A DNA stretch of 64,000 nucleotides, from the NCBI RefSeq assembly GCF_008087345.1, contig NZ_VHIB01000016.1, positions 1-64,000 of the forward strand. Direction: 5' to 3'. The translations under genes were made by a program, and so were the position numbers. The stretch's first letter is position 1. Each line of letters opens with the position of its first letter. The DNA comes from Nocardioides caldifontis (GTDB lineage Bacteria > Actinomycetota > Actinomycetes > Propionibacteriales > Nocardioidaceae). The notes beneath the pieces are model-generated. The model saw only the letters and a list, made by a program, of their open reading frames with translations. It ran no database searches and was not told where the DNA came from. Of the stretch, positions 24,085 through 32,695 are shown in pieces.

Positions 24085-25575
24085 ATGACCGAACCCATCG
24101 CCATCGAGAGTGGCCGTCCCGTCGTCCTCCGGGGCGGCACGGTCCTGACCATGGACGACCGGCACACGGTGCTGGCCGCCGCGGACGTCCTCGTCGTCGG
24201 CGACCGCATCGCCGCGGTCGGCCCGGCGCTCGACGTTCCCGAGGGCACCCTCGAGATCGACGCCCGCGGGGGCATCGTCATGCCCGGGATGATCGACACC
24301 CACCGGCACATGTGGCAGACCGCGATGCGCGGGTACGGCGCCGACTGGACGCTCACGCAGTACTTCGTCTGGTACTACCTCGAGCACGGCGCGGCCTTCC
24401 GCCCGGAGGACATCCACGCCGGCAACCTGCTCTCGGCCTGGGACGCCCTCGAGGCCGGCGTCACCACCACCGTGGACTGGTCGCACGGGTTGCAGACGGT
24501 CGGCCACGCCGAGGCGGCGGTCGACGCGCTCCGCGCGGTCCCGGGGCGGTTCGTGCTCGCCTACGGCAACATCCAGGCGGCTCCCTGGGAGTGGACCGCC
24601 GACCCCGCGGTGCGGTCGTTCCTCCAGCGCAGCCGCGACGCGGCCGACGACCGCATCGGCTTCCAGCTCGCCTTCGACGTCACCGGTGACCCAGCGTTCC
24701 CGGAGAAGGCGGCGTTCGAGGCGGCCCGCGAGCTCGGGATGCCGGTCACCACCCACGCCGGCGTGTGGGGGGCCACCAACGACGACGGCATCCGGCTGAT
24801 GCACGAGAACGGCTTCATGGACGAGTCCACGGTGTTCGTCCACGCCGCGACGCTCACCGCCGACTCCTACCACCGGATCGCCGCGACCGGCGGCTCGATC
24901 TCGGTCTCGACCGAGTCCGAGCAGAGCGCGGGCCAGGGTTACCCGCCCACCTGGCAGGTCCGGCGCCACGACATCCCGGTCTCGCTCTCCCACGACACCA
25001 GCGTCTGGTGGAGCAGCGACCTCTTCTGCGCGATGCGGACCACGCTCGGCGCCGACCGGTCGCGCGAACACCTCGAGGCGCACGCGAAGGGCGACACCGT
25101 CACCCACGTGCACCTGCGCGCCGAGCAGGTCGTCGACTGGGCGACCCGCGGCGGCGCCCGGGCCCTCGGCCGCGACGACCTCGGCTCGCTCGAGCCCGGC
25201 AAGAAGGCCGACGTGGTGCTGATCAAGAACGACGCCTCGCCGGTGATGTTCCCGGTGCTCAACCCCTACGGCCACGTGGCGTTCCAGGCACAGCGCGGCG
25301 ACGTGCACACGGTGCTCGTCGACGGCCGCGTCGTCAAGCACGAGCACCGGCTCGTCGGCGCAGACCTGTCCGCCGTACGCCGGGAGGTGGAGGCGACCGT
25401 CGAGCACCTCCGCGCCACGATGGGCGAGGAGGTCTGGCTCAAGGGGATGAACCCCGACCTGCCCGCGGACGACAAGGAGGTGCTGGACAACCCGTACCAG
25501 TACACCGACTACAAGTCCGAGTCCACGCGTCGTTCACGTGGCACGGTGTTCGGGGAGCCGACGGGCGCGCGGTGA
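24085..25575 (+). CDS. amidohydrolase (AtzA/TrzN/SsnA-type, metal dependent)
   Basis: A 496-aa amidohydrolase. Metal-site motifs are in order: GMIDTHRHMWQ (HxH), VTTHAGVW, FVHAATL and LSHDTSVWW, with the conserved C-terminal block GSLEPGKKADVVL. The subfamily deaminates or dechlorinates N-heterocycles such as triazines, guanine or cytosine; a particular substrate cannot be chosen. The ATG is preceded by GGGAGG. It is divergent from the LigBA operon across a control region with twin palindromes, and is followed by an IclR regulator. Confidence 0.87.
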   Translation: MTEPIAIESGRPVVLRGGTVLTMDDRHTVLAAADVLVVGDRIAAVGPALDVPEGTLEIDARGGIVMPGMIDTHRHMWQTAMRGYGADWTLTQYFVWYYLEHGAAFRPEDIHAGNLLSAWDALEAGVTTTVDWSHGLQTVGHAEAAVDALRAVPGRFVLAYGNIQAAPWEWTADPAVRSFLQRSRDAADDRIGFQLAFDVTGDPAFPEKAAFEAARELGMPVTTHAGVWGATNDDGIRLMHENGFMDESTVFVHAATLTADSYHRIAATGGSISVSTESEQSAGQGYPPTWQVRRHDIPVSLSHDTSVWWSSDLFCAMRTTLGADRSREHLEAHAKGDTVTHVHLRAEQVVDWATRGGARALGRDDLGSLEPGKKADVVLIKNDASPVMFPVLNPYGHVAFQAQRGDVHTVLVDGRVVKHEHRLVGADLSAVRREVEATVEHLRATMGEEVWLKGMNPDLPADDKEVLDNPYQYTDYKSESTRRSRGTVFGEPTGAR

Positions 25576-25628
25576 GCGCCGCCTAGTCTGCTCTCCGGAA
25601 CGGCTCGGCTCGACCTCGGGAGGCACGC

Positions 25629-26450
25629 ATGGCGGGACGAGGCAGCGGTCCGGACTTCGTCGAGGCGCTGGCCCGCGGGCTCGACGTCCTCACCGCGTTC
25701 GACGCCGAGCACCGGCGGATGTCGCTGTCGGAGGTCGCGTCGGTCGCCGGGCTGGCGCGACCCACGGCACGCCGGCTCCTGCTCACGCTGGAGGAGCTCG
25801 GCCACGTCCGCTCGGTCGACGGGCTCTTCGAGCTCACCCCGCGGGTGCTCTCGCTCGGGACGGCGTACGTCTCCTCGCTGGGGCTGTGGGACATCGCGCG
25901 GCCGCACCTCGAGCGGCTCGTCGCACAGACCGGCGAGTCGTCGTCGATGGCGCAGCTCGACGGCTCCGACATCGTCTACGTCGCGCGGGTGTCGGTGCCG
26001 AAGATCATCGCGCTGCGCGTGGAGATCGGCACCCGGTTCCCGGCCGCGCAGACCTCGCAGGGCAAGGTGCTGCTCGCCGCGCTCTCCCCCGCGGCCCTGG
26101 AGGAGACGCTGGCGCAGCCGAGCCGGTCGGGGCTGCCGGCGTACATCGGGCGCTCGGCGGAGCAGCTGGCCGAGGAGCTCACCCAGGTCCGGGCCCGCGG
26201 CTGGGCGCTGGCCGACGAAGAGCTCGCGCCCGGCGTCCGGTCGGTCGCCGTGCCGGTCCGCGACGGCACGGGTGCGGTACGCGCGGCGATGAACGTGACC
26301 GTGCACGCGGCCGAGACCTCCACCGAGACGCTGCTGGGCGACCACCTGCCGAGGCTGCTCCGCACCGCCGGCGAGGTCAGCGCCGAGTGGGCGCTGTGGC
26401 AGTCACGGCCGCACGTCGAGGTCGCCACGGAGCACCCGTCCGCCGGCTGA
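25629..26450 (+). CDS. IclR family transcriptional regulator
   Basis: A 273-aa IclR protein. The N-terminal winged helix contains MSLSEVASVAGLARPTARRLLLTLEELGHV; the C-terminal effector domain shows RFPAAQTSQGKVLLAAL and RARGWALADEELAPGVRSVAVPV. The PcaR/PcaU branch, which responds to aromatic acids, has the same GxALxDEExxPGxRSxAVP block. CGGGAGG lies a few nt before the ATG. It probably controls the amidohydrolase and the divergent LigBA operon. Confidence 0.88.
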   Translation: MAGRGSGPDFVEALARGLDVLTAFDAEHRRMSLSEVASVAGLARPTARRLLLTLEELGHVRSVDGLFELTPRVLSLGTAYVSSLGLWDIARPHLERLVAQTGESSSMAQLDGSDIVYVARVSVPKIIALRVEIGTRFPAAQTSQGKVLLAALSPAALEETLAQPSRSGLPAYIGRSAEQLAEELTQVRARGWALADEELAPGVRSVAVPVRDGTGAVRAAMNVTVHAAETSTETLLGDHLPRLLRTAGEVSAEWALWQSRPHVEVATEHPSAG

Positions 26451-26457
26451 CGGCGAG

Positions 26458-27603
26458 CTACAGCCTGCCGCCGGTGAGCGCGAGGATCTCGCGCACCCGC
26501 TCCTTCGCCGCCGCGCAGTAGTCGGACGCGGCCCGCTCCGCCGCCTCCTGGTCGCGCCGCTCGAACGCCTCCACCAGCCGCCCCTGCACCTCGACGAACT
26601 TCTGCGACGTCACCGGCGTCGAGCCGAACGACCGCGTCATCACGCTCTTGATGCTGAGCCGCCCGAAGGTCGAGGTGAGCAGCGGGTTGTGGGCCAGCGA
26701 CACGAGGTGCTCGTGGAAGGAGTAGTTGGCGTCGAGGTAGCCGTGGAAGTCCACGAACCGGTTGCCCACCAGCAGCCGGGCCATCTCGTCGAAGCGGCGG
26801 CGCAGCTCGCGCACCTCCTCCTCGGTGACCCGCGGCATGGCGATCCGGATGACGCCGAGCTCTATCGCGAGCCGCGCGTCGAAGGTCTCGTCGGAGGTGC
26901 GCACGTCGAACGGCGCGATCACGTAGCCACGCTCGGGGTCGCGGCGGACCAGCCCGTCGGAGGAGAGCCGGGTGAGCGCGTAGAACGCCGCGGTGGGGTC
27001 GACCTCCAGCTGCCGTGCCAGGTCCTCCAGCGCGAGCGCGTGGTCGGCGGGGAACACCCGGCTGAGCACCAGGTCGCGGGCCCGACCGTAGATCTCGTCG
27101 TCGCGGGCGAACTCGAAGCGGCCGAACCCGCCGCGGAAGTAGGTCAGCGGCTGGCCGTCCGCGGCGGTCGCCGAGACCACCCGACCGACGAAGATCGAGT
27201 GGGTGCCTCCGACGACGGTCTCCACGACCTCGCACTCGATGTGCGCGAGCGCGTCACCGAGGAGCGGCAGCCCCGTCCTCCCGGTGCGCACGTCCACGCC
27301 GCGGAACTTGTCGGCGCTCGGTGCCGCGAACTGGTTGGCCAGGTCGCCCTGCGACTCCCCCAGCACGTTGACGACGTAGCACCCCGCCGCCTCGACCGCG
27401 GCCGCCGTCGGCACCGATCGGTTGATGCACGCCAGCATCATCGGCGGCTCGAGGGACAGCGACGTGACCGAGCTCGCCGTCATCCCGTGGCGCTTGCCGT
27501 CGACCTCGGTCGTGACGACCGTGACGCCGCTGGCCAGGTGGCTGACGACGTGGCGGAAGTGCCCGGGATCGACGGAGGGGGACGCGGTCGTGGTCGGCTC
27601 CAT
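26458..27603 (-). CDS. flavin reductase fused to a GntR/FCD transcriptional regulator
   Basis: A 381-aa fusion. Residues 14-165 are a flavin reductase-like FMN-binding domain (VVSHLASGVTVVTTEVDG, GMTASSVTSLSLEPPMML, NQFAAP, HIECEV, YFRGGFGRFE). Residues 172-232 look like a winged helix (ALEDLARQLEVDPTAAFYALTRLSSDGLV), and 236-370 an FCD ligand domain with ELGVIRIAMP and NYSFHEHLVSLAHNP. The protein could both supply reduced FMN to a monooxygenase and act on transcription. The ATG has GGAGG upstream. The nearest monooxygenase is the LLM gene at 31433. Confidence 0.85.
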   Translation of the reverse strand: MEPTTTASPSVDPGHFRHVVSHLASGVTVVTTEVDGKRHGMTASSVTSLSLEPPMMLACINRSVPTAAAVEAAGCYVVNVLGESQGDLANQFAAPSADKFRGVDVRTGRTGLPLLGDALAHIECEVVETVVGGTHSIFVGRVVSATAADGQPLTYFRGGFGRFEFARDDEIYGRARDLVLSRVFPADHALALEDLARQLEVDPTAAFYALTRLSSDGLVRRDPERGYVIAPFDVRTSDETFDARLAIELGVIRIAMPRVTEEEVRELRRRFDEMARLLVGNRFVDFHGYLDANYSFHEHLVSLAHNPLLTSTFGRLSIKSVMTRSFGSTPVTSQKFVEVQGRLVEAFERRDQEAAERAASDYCAAAKERVREILALTGGRL

Positions 27604-27876
27604 GTCCTACCTCCGTGGTTGGGGTCCCTGGCGTGCAGGCAAGGGGCCTGTCCGGTTCGTGGGCGTGCCTCATTGAACAAACCCGGTCGCGCCGACGCAC
27701 TGACGTCCCCCGTCAAAATGCTTCCGCCCTGGTGCCGGTGCCTGTAACGGGTCCGTGCCCGGCAGGACACCTGCACCGCAGCACAGGTGCCCACTCACGT
27801 GAACCGTGAATCAGGGACCGCAGATTGACGCCAGCGGCCACTCCCCGCTCCCGGGTCCGGTGGCTTGACTGCGGGG
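27604..27876. promoter_or_regulatory. divergent control region, no gene
   Basis: A 273-bp gap between the flavin reductase-GntR gene and the Gfo/Idh gene, with AT-richer patches. CACCTG (27768-27773) and CAGGTG (27784-27789) form an inverted repeat with a 10-nt spacer. TTGACT (27865-27870) lies directly before the Gfo/Idh start. No convincing ORF is present. Confidence 0.4.
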
Positions 27877-28878
27877 GTGATCAACGCAGCAGTCGTGGGC
27901 CTCGGATGGTGGGGCCAGAAGATCGTGTCGGACCTCGAGGACAGCGACCACATGCGCGTGGCCGTCGGCGTGGACGTCGACGAGGGCGCGCGCCGGCGCG
28001 TGGGCGACAGGGGGGTGCGCACCGCGTCGGCGATCGAGGACGCGCTCGCGGACGACGCCGTCGACGCCGTGGTCCTCTGCTCGCCGCACCGGTTCCACGC
28101 CGAGCAGATCGTGGCCGCCGCGGCCGCCGGCAAGCACGTGTTCTGCGAGAAGCCGCTCACGACCACCGGTGAGGAGGCCCGGCGCGCGATCGCGGCCGTG
28201 CGCGCGACCGGCGTCCAGCTGGGCATCGGCCACGAGCGACGCTTCGAGCCCTCGATGCTCCGGCTCCGCGAGATGTGCGGCAGCGGCGAGCTCGGCACGC
28301 CCCTGGTGCTCGAGGGCAACTTCAGCCAGGACAAGTTCCTCGACCTCCCGCCGGACAACTGGCGGCTCTCCGACGAGCACGCTCCGGTCGGCCCGCTGTC
28401 GGCCACCGGGATCCACCTGGTCGACCTCGCCATCGCGGTCTTCGGCCGCCCCACCGAGGTCTGGGCGCGGCTCGGCACGCACGCGACGACCTTCGAGAAC
28501 GGCGATACCCTGACGATCACCATGGGGTTCGAGAAGGGCCGCACCGCCATGATCACCGCGATCCTGACCACGCCGTTCGCCGGTCGGGTGACCGTGCTGG
28601 GCTCCGAGGGCTGGATGGAGATCCGCGACCGCAACCACCCGGAGGCACCGCGGGGGTGGGACGTCACCACGGTGCTCCGCGGCAGCGAGCCCGAGACGAC
28701 GTTCGCGCCGCCGCACCCGACGGTGCGCGACAACCTCGAGGCGTTCGCCCGTGCCGCCGCCGGCGGGACGCCCTACCCCGTGACCTACGACGAGATGCTG
28801 GCGAACGTGGACGCGTTCGAGGCGATCACCCGGTCGGCACGGACCGGCCGTGTGGAGCAGGTGCCCGCCGCGACATGA
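27877..28878 (+). CDS. Gfo/Idh/MocA family oxidoreductase
   Basis: A 333-aa NAD(P)-dependent oxidoreductase. The Rossmann start VVGLGWWGQKIVSDL and the EKPL motif in HVFCEKPLTTTGEEAR are diagnostic; the C-terminal domain includes HLVDLAIAVFGRP. Members oxidise sugars, inositol or related alcohols, and some reduce biliverdin or imines. The start is set at GTG 27877, directly before the GxGxxG strand; a TTG at 27865 is possible but reads TTGACT. Its stop overlaps the PucR start (ATGA), so the enzyme and regulator are coupled. Confidence 0.85.
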   Translation: MINAAVVGLGWWGQKIVSDLEDSDHMRVAVGVDVDEGARRRVGDRGVRTASAIEDALADDAVDAVVLCSPHRFHAEQIVAAAAAGKHVFCEKPLTTTGEEARRAIAAVRATGVQLGIGHERRFEPSMLRLREMCGSGELGTPLVLEGNFSQDKFLDLPPDNWRLSDEHAPVGPLSATGIHLVDLAIAVFGRPTEVWARLGTHATTFENGDTLTITMGFEKGRTAMITAILTTPFAGRVTVLGSEGWMEIRDRNHPEAPRGWDVTTVLRGSEPETTFAPPHPTVRDNLEAFARAAAGGTPYPVTYDEMLANVDAFEAITRSARTGRVEQVPAAT

Positions 28879-30137
28879 CCGTCGACGGAGCCGTCGAGCT
28901 CTCCCCTCAGGTGACGGACGCCTGCGGGGCCATGCCCGAGCGGTTCCGCGGTCACCTCGAGAGCCTCTCGATCGAGGGGCTGGTCGACGAGGTGCTCCAG
29001 CGGTGCACCGCCGCCGCGTTCTCCGAGCACGCTCACGACGCCGAGTTCGTCGAGCGGCTCCGGGCGAGCATCTCCCAGAACGCCTACGCGCTCCGCGACG
29101 TGCTCGTCGGCAGGGCCTCGCTCGACGAGGTCGAGCTCGACAAGGTGCTGGAGTTCGCCTCCACCCAGGCCCGGCTGCGGATCCCGCAGAAGGCGATGCA
29201 GCGCTCCTACCGGGTCAGCTTCCTGTCGCAGTGGGAGATCTGGGCGCACCACCTGCGCGACGCGCTGGTCGGCACCGAGGTGTCCACCGAGGAGGCGCTC
29301 GACCTGCTCTCCCGGCTCACCCGCGCGATCCTCACCTACCAGGACCACGTCGCCTCCCGGGTGGCGGACACCTACACCCGTGACCAGGACGCGCTGAACA
29401 GGTCGCGCGCCCACGTGCGCAAGAACCTCGTCCGCGACGTGCTCCGCGGCGAGGCCGGCTCCCTCTCGGCGAGCGACCTGGCGCTGCTCGCCTACCCCCT
29501 CGACGCCCACCACGTGGCGGTGCTGCTGCCGGAGATGCCCGAGGGCGCCGCCTCCCAGCTCGCCGACGGGCTGCGCTCCGCCGGTCGCTGCCCGCACTCC
29601 CTGACCTACGCGCTCACGCTCGGCAGCACCGTGGTCTGGCTCGGGCGGCTCGACCCGTGGCCGCAAGCCGCGCTGACGGCGGTCGTCGAGGCGCTCGAGC
29701 GGGTCGGGGCGGTGGCGACGGTGAGCAACCCGGCGCGCGGGGCCGACGGCTTCGTCACGGCGCTGCGCCAGGCCCGTGACGCCGAGCGGGTGCGCGAGGC
29801 CTGGCCGCCGGAGGAGTCGCCCGCGGTGGTGCGCTACTCCGACGCGAACCTCGAGATCCTCCTGCTCCGCGACGAGGCGCTCGCGCGGGCGTTCGTCGAG
29901 ACGGAGCTGGGACCGCTCGGCCGGTCGACGAACGAGGCGACCCGGCTCCGCGACACCCTCGAGGCGTCCTTCCGCTTCGGCAGCCACGTCGCGGCCGCGG
30001 AACACCTGCAGCTCCACGAGCACACGGTCCGCAACCGGCTGCACAAGGCCGAGGAGCTGCTCGGCCACCCGCTGCAGGAGCGCCGGACCGAGCTCCAGGT
30101 CGCGATCCGGCTCGTCCGGCTCCTCGGCGACGGCTGA
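28875..30137 (+). CDS. PucR family transcriptional regulator (paralog 1)
   Basis: A 420-aa regulator with the C-terminal PucR helix-turn-helix (FGSHVAAAEHLQLHEHTVRNRLHKAEELLG, then RRTELQVAIRLVRLLG). The middle holds a GGDEF-like linker fold, and the N-terminal 180 residues an RsbRD-type helical domain containing MQRSYRVSFLSQWEIWAHHL and YQDHVASRVADTY. It is clearly paralogous to the gene at 49646. It is translationally coupled to the Gfo/Idh gene before it and converges with the hydrolase gene. Confidence 0.87.
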   Translation: MTVDGAVELSPQVTDACGAMPERFRGHLESLSIEGLVDEVLQRCTAAAFSEHAHDAEFVERLRASISQNAYALRDVLVGRASLDEVELDKVLEFASTQARLRIPQKAMQRSYRVSFLSQWEIWAHHLRDALVGTEVSTEEALDLLSRLTRAILTYQDHVASRVADTYTRDQDALNRSRAHVRKNLVRDVLRGEAGSLSASDLALLAYPLDAHHVAVLLPEMPEGAASQLADGLRSAGRCPHSLTYALTLGSTVVWLGRLDPWPQAALTAVVEALERVGAVATVSNPARGADGFVTALRQARDAERVREAWPPEESPAVVRYSDANLEILLLRDEALARAFVETELGPLGRSTNEATRLRDTLEASFRFGSHVAAAEHLQLHEHTVRNRLHKAEELLGHPLQERRTELQVAIRLVRLLGDG

Positions 30138-30150
30138 GCGCGCACCGGCC

Positions 30151-30876
30151 TCAGGCGAGGAAGCGCGCCAGCGCGTCGGCGAAGGGCTGTGGGTTCTCGT
30201 ACGCCGCGGCGTGGCCGCCGGGCAGCCACTCGGCCCGGACGTCCTGCAGGGCGGCGGTGAACCACTCCACCGCCTGCTGGAACGGCGGTGCGTCCTGCTC
30301 GCCGCAGAGCACCAGGACCGGGGCCGCGATCGACCGCGCTGCCTCGGAGGTGTCTGCCGTCGCGAGCGCCTCGCAGGTCCGGGCGTACCCCTCGGGGTCA
30401 CCGGCGAGCAGCACCTCGCGGACCGCCGCCACCTGGTCCGCTGCGTCGCGCCGGAACGGCTCGGTGAACCACAGCTGCTCCATGGGCTCGGCGACCGCGG
30501 CCAGCCCCTCACGGCGTACGGTCGCGGCACGCTCGCGCCACATCTGCTGCATGGGCGCGGGGTACACCGCGACGGCGTCGGCGACGACCAGCCGGCGCAC
30601 CAGGTCGGGGCGGCGGGCCGCGAGCACCTGGCCCACCAGGCCGCCCAGGGAGACGCCGACGACGTCGACCTGTCCGGCGCCGTCGAGCTCCTTCTCGACG
30701 GCGTCCGCGAACGCCTCGACCGAAGGCTCCTCCGGAGGGAGGGCGGCGCCGCCGTGCCCCAGCAGGTCGGGCACGACGACGTCACCCATGGCGTCGGGGA
30801 GGCACGCTCTCACCGGGTCCCAGAACCGGTGGTCCACCCCCAACGGGTGCAGGAGGAGCAGCGGCCGGGCGGTCAC
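30151..30876 (-). CDS. alpha/beta hydrolase (3-oxoadipate enol-lactonase-like)
   Basis: A 241-aa alpha/beta hydrolase. LLLLHPLGVDHRFWDPV holds the oxyanion region, VVGVSLGGLVGQ the nucleophilic Ser elbow, and LPGGHAAAYENPQPF the catalytic His; the acid probably lies in VLVLCGEQDAPP. Size and shape resemble enol-lactonases (PcaD). It starts at GTG 30876 inside the stop of the carboxymuconolactone-decarboxylase-like gene. That pair resembles the PcaD-PcaC pairing of the beta-ketoadipate pathway, although pcaB and pcaGH are absent. Confidence 0.83.
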   Translation of the reverse strand: MTARPLLLLHPLGVDHRFWDPVRACLPDAMGDVVVPDLLGHGGAALPPEEPSVEAFADAVEKELDGAGQVDVVGVSLGGLVGQVLAARRPDLVRRLVVADAVAVYPAPMQQMWRERAATVRREGLAAVAEPMEQLWFTEPFRRDAADQVAAVREVLLAGDPEGYARTCEALATADTSEAARSIAAPVLVLCGEQDAPPFQQAVEWFTAALQDVRAEWLPGGHAAAYENPQPFADALARFLA

Positions 30877-31436
30877 ACCGGCTCCCGGACGGGCAGGCGG
30901 GGCGCACCCTCCGGCGGTGGCGTCCTCGCGAGGTTCATCGTCATGGCGAGCGTGGTGTAGTAGCCGGCCGTCCCGACCACCTCCACCACCTTCGTCTCGC
31001 CCAGCGCGGCGACCGCGGCGGCGTACGTCGCGTCGCTGACCTGGCGCGTCTCCTCCAGCTCGTCGAGCAGCTCGACCACCAACGCCACCTCGGGCCGGCC
31101 GCCGACCGGACGGACGCCGCGGGCGACCGCGTCGACGACCTCCTCGGGCAGCCCTGCCTTCAGCGCCAGCGGGTGGTGGAAGCCGTACTCGAAGTCCTGG
31201 TCCCAGCAGCGGGCGACGTGCAGGATGACGAGCTCGACGAGGTCGTCGTCGAGCGCGCTGTCCCAGCGGAGGAACTCGCCGACCAGCTGGAGCCGCGTCA
31301 TGAGCTCCGGGCTGCGCAGCAGCGGCACGAACGGCCCGAAGATCGCGCCCCGCGGCCCGGAGGCGATCCGCTCCGCGGCGGCGCGCTGCTCCTCGGTCAG
31401 CTCGTCGGGTGCGGGCAGCGGCAACCGGTCCGTCAC
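30873..31436 (-). CDS. carboxymuconolactone decarboxylase family protein
   Basis: A 187-aa protein of the CMD/AhpD fold, longer than PcaC (about 130 aa). The core reads LVELVILHVARCWDQDFEYGFHHPLALKAGLPEEVV, with a single Cys rather than the CxxC of AhpD, so peroxidase-reductant activity is unlikely. VVEVVGTAGYYTTLAMTMN is the conserved final helix. It may decarboxylate or isomerise a lactone or cyclic intermediate. GTGA overlaps couple it to the LLM gene before and the hydrolase after. Confidence 0.83.
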   Translation of the reverse strand: MTDRLPLPAPDELTEEQRAAAERIASGPRGAIFGPFVPLLRSPELMTRLQLVGEFLRWDSALDDDLVELVILHVARCWDQDFEYGFHHPLALKAGLPEEVVDAVARGVRPVGGRPEVALVVELLDELEETRQVSDATYAAAVAALGETKVVEVVGTAGYYTTLAMTMNLARTPPPEGAPRLPVREPV

Positions 31437-32536
31437 GCCTGCTCCCCCAACGCGGCGTTGACGTCGGGCATGACCTTCTGCGCCATCAGCTCCATCGAGC
31501 GGCGCGCGAGCGTCGGGTCGACCCAGTCGAGGCCGGCGTACACGAGCTCGCCGAACTCCCCGACCTCCTCGCGGAACGCGAGGAGCTGCTCGGTGACCGA
31601 GGCCGGCGTGCCGGTGATCACGAGCTTGTCCAGGACGTGGTCGAGGGTGATCTCGTCGTCAGGCTGGTCGCGGTGGGTCTTGAAGAGCTCGAGGCGGCCG
31701 AGCTTCCGCATCTTCTTCAGCATCTGCGAGTAGTAGAAGCGGTAGGGGCTGTTCTCGTCGTCACGCCCGTAGGCCTCCGCCACGCCGGGGTCGTCCGCGA
31801 CGAACACCGTGCGGGCGACACGCCAGTCGGCCGGGTCGGCGACCGCACCGGCGGCCTCCTTGCCCTGGGCGTAGTTCGGCCAGTGGGTGGCGACCCACTG
31901 CGGGAGCAGGAAGTTCGCCGACAGCGGGTGGAAGTCGCGCTGGCCCATCGCGATGACGCCCTTGGAGAACGGCGCGACGACGGTGCCCACGACCTCGGGC
32001 CGCGGCTGCTGCAGCGGCTTGGGCAGGATGCCCACCCCGAAGTCGAGGTCGATGGTGGACTCGGTGGTGACCTTGAACCGGTTGTCCGGCAGGTCGATGG
32101 CGTACGGCGGGTCGAGCTCCCAGATCTTCAGGATCACGTCGATCGCCTCGGCGAAGATCTTGTTGCGGTCCTCCTTGAGGATGCCGAGCGCCTCCGCGTC
32201 GGAGGTGAGCGCCCCCGGGCTGATGCCGAGGATGAACCGGCCACCGCTGAGGTGGTCGAACATCGCGGAGTTCGCCGCGACCAGAACCGGGTGCTGCTGC
32301 GAGAGGTTCGTGGTGCCGGTGGCGAGCCGGATCTGCCGGGTCTCGTGGATCAGCGTCGCGAGGAACAGCAGGCTGTTGGTGATGTTCTCGTGCTGGTCGG
32401 TGAGGTGCTCGCCGATGAACGCGTCGTGGAACCCCAGCTCGTCCGCCAGGATGACGGCCTTGCGGTCCTCGTCGAGCGTCTCGGCCCAGGTCCGGCCGAG
32501 CGGGTGCAGAGGCATGGAGAAGTAGCCCAGTCTCAC
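31433..32536 (-). CDS. LLM class flavin-dependent oxidoreductase (luciferase-like monooxygenase)
   Basis: A 367-aa bacterial luciferase-fold protein: MRLGYFSMPLHPLGRTW, EADELGFHDAFIGEHL-like ILADELGFHDAFIGEH, and LSGGRFILGISPGA are characteristic. The long form with the SFKLxF-type C-terminus is used by two-component FMN monooxygenases that take FMNH2 from a separate reductase. The reductase-regulator fusion at 26458 is the nearest candidate partner. Related enzymes hydroxylate or open heterocycles and terpenes. It heads the LLM-CMD-hydrolase operon. Confidence 0.87.
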   Translation of the reverse strand: MRLGYFSMPLHPLGRTWAETLDEDRKAVILADELGFHDAFIGEHLTDQHENITNSLLFLATLIHETRQIRLATGTTNLSQQHPVLVAANSAMFDHLSGGRFILGISPGALTSDAEALGILKEDRNKIFAEAIDVILKIWELDPPYAIDLPDNRFKVTTESTIDLDFGVGILPKPLQQPRPEVVGTVVAPFSKGVIAMGQRDFHPLSANFLLPQWVATHWPNYAQGKEAAGAVADPADWRVARTVFVADDPGVAEAYGRDDENSPYRFYYSQMLKKMRKLGRLELFKTHRDQPDDEITLDHVLDKLVITGTPASVTEQLLAFREEVGEFGELVYAGLDWVDPTLARRSMELMAQKVMPDVNAALGEQA

Positions 32537-32695
32537 GGCGTGCTCTCGCTTTCCTGTCCGGTTCCCCCGGGACGGTTCGCCCGGCGTACCCGGGAGTCTC
32601 GTACGCAGCCGCCGGCGGGACAGTGGCGCCGAGGGTGAATCTCCCCGTCCGCGATGACGTCCGCCGTCAACGCGAGCGTCGCTCGTGGAGGTCGA

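Noticed and set aside
32647-32664. GCGGAC half-sites on the minus strand, two copies 12 bp apart, upstream of the LLM gene
   Set aside because: They resemble half of the 16-bp palindrome at 23919, but six bases are too few in such GC-rich DNA; recorded only as a lead.
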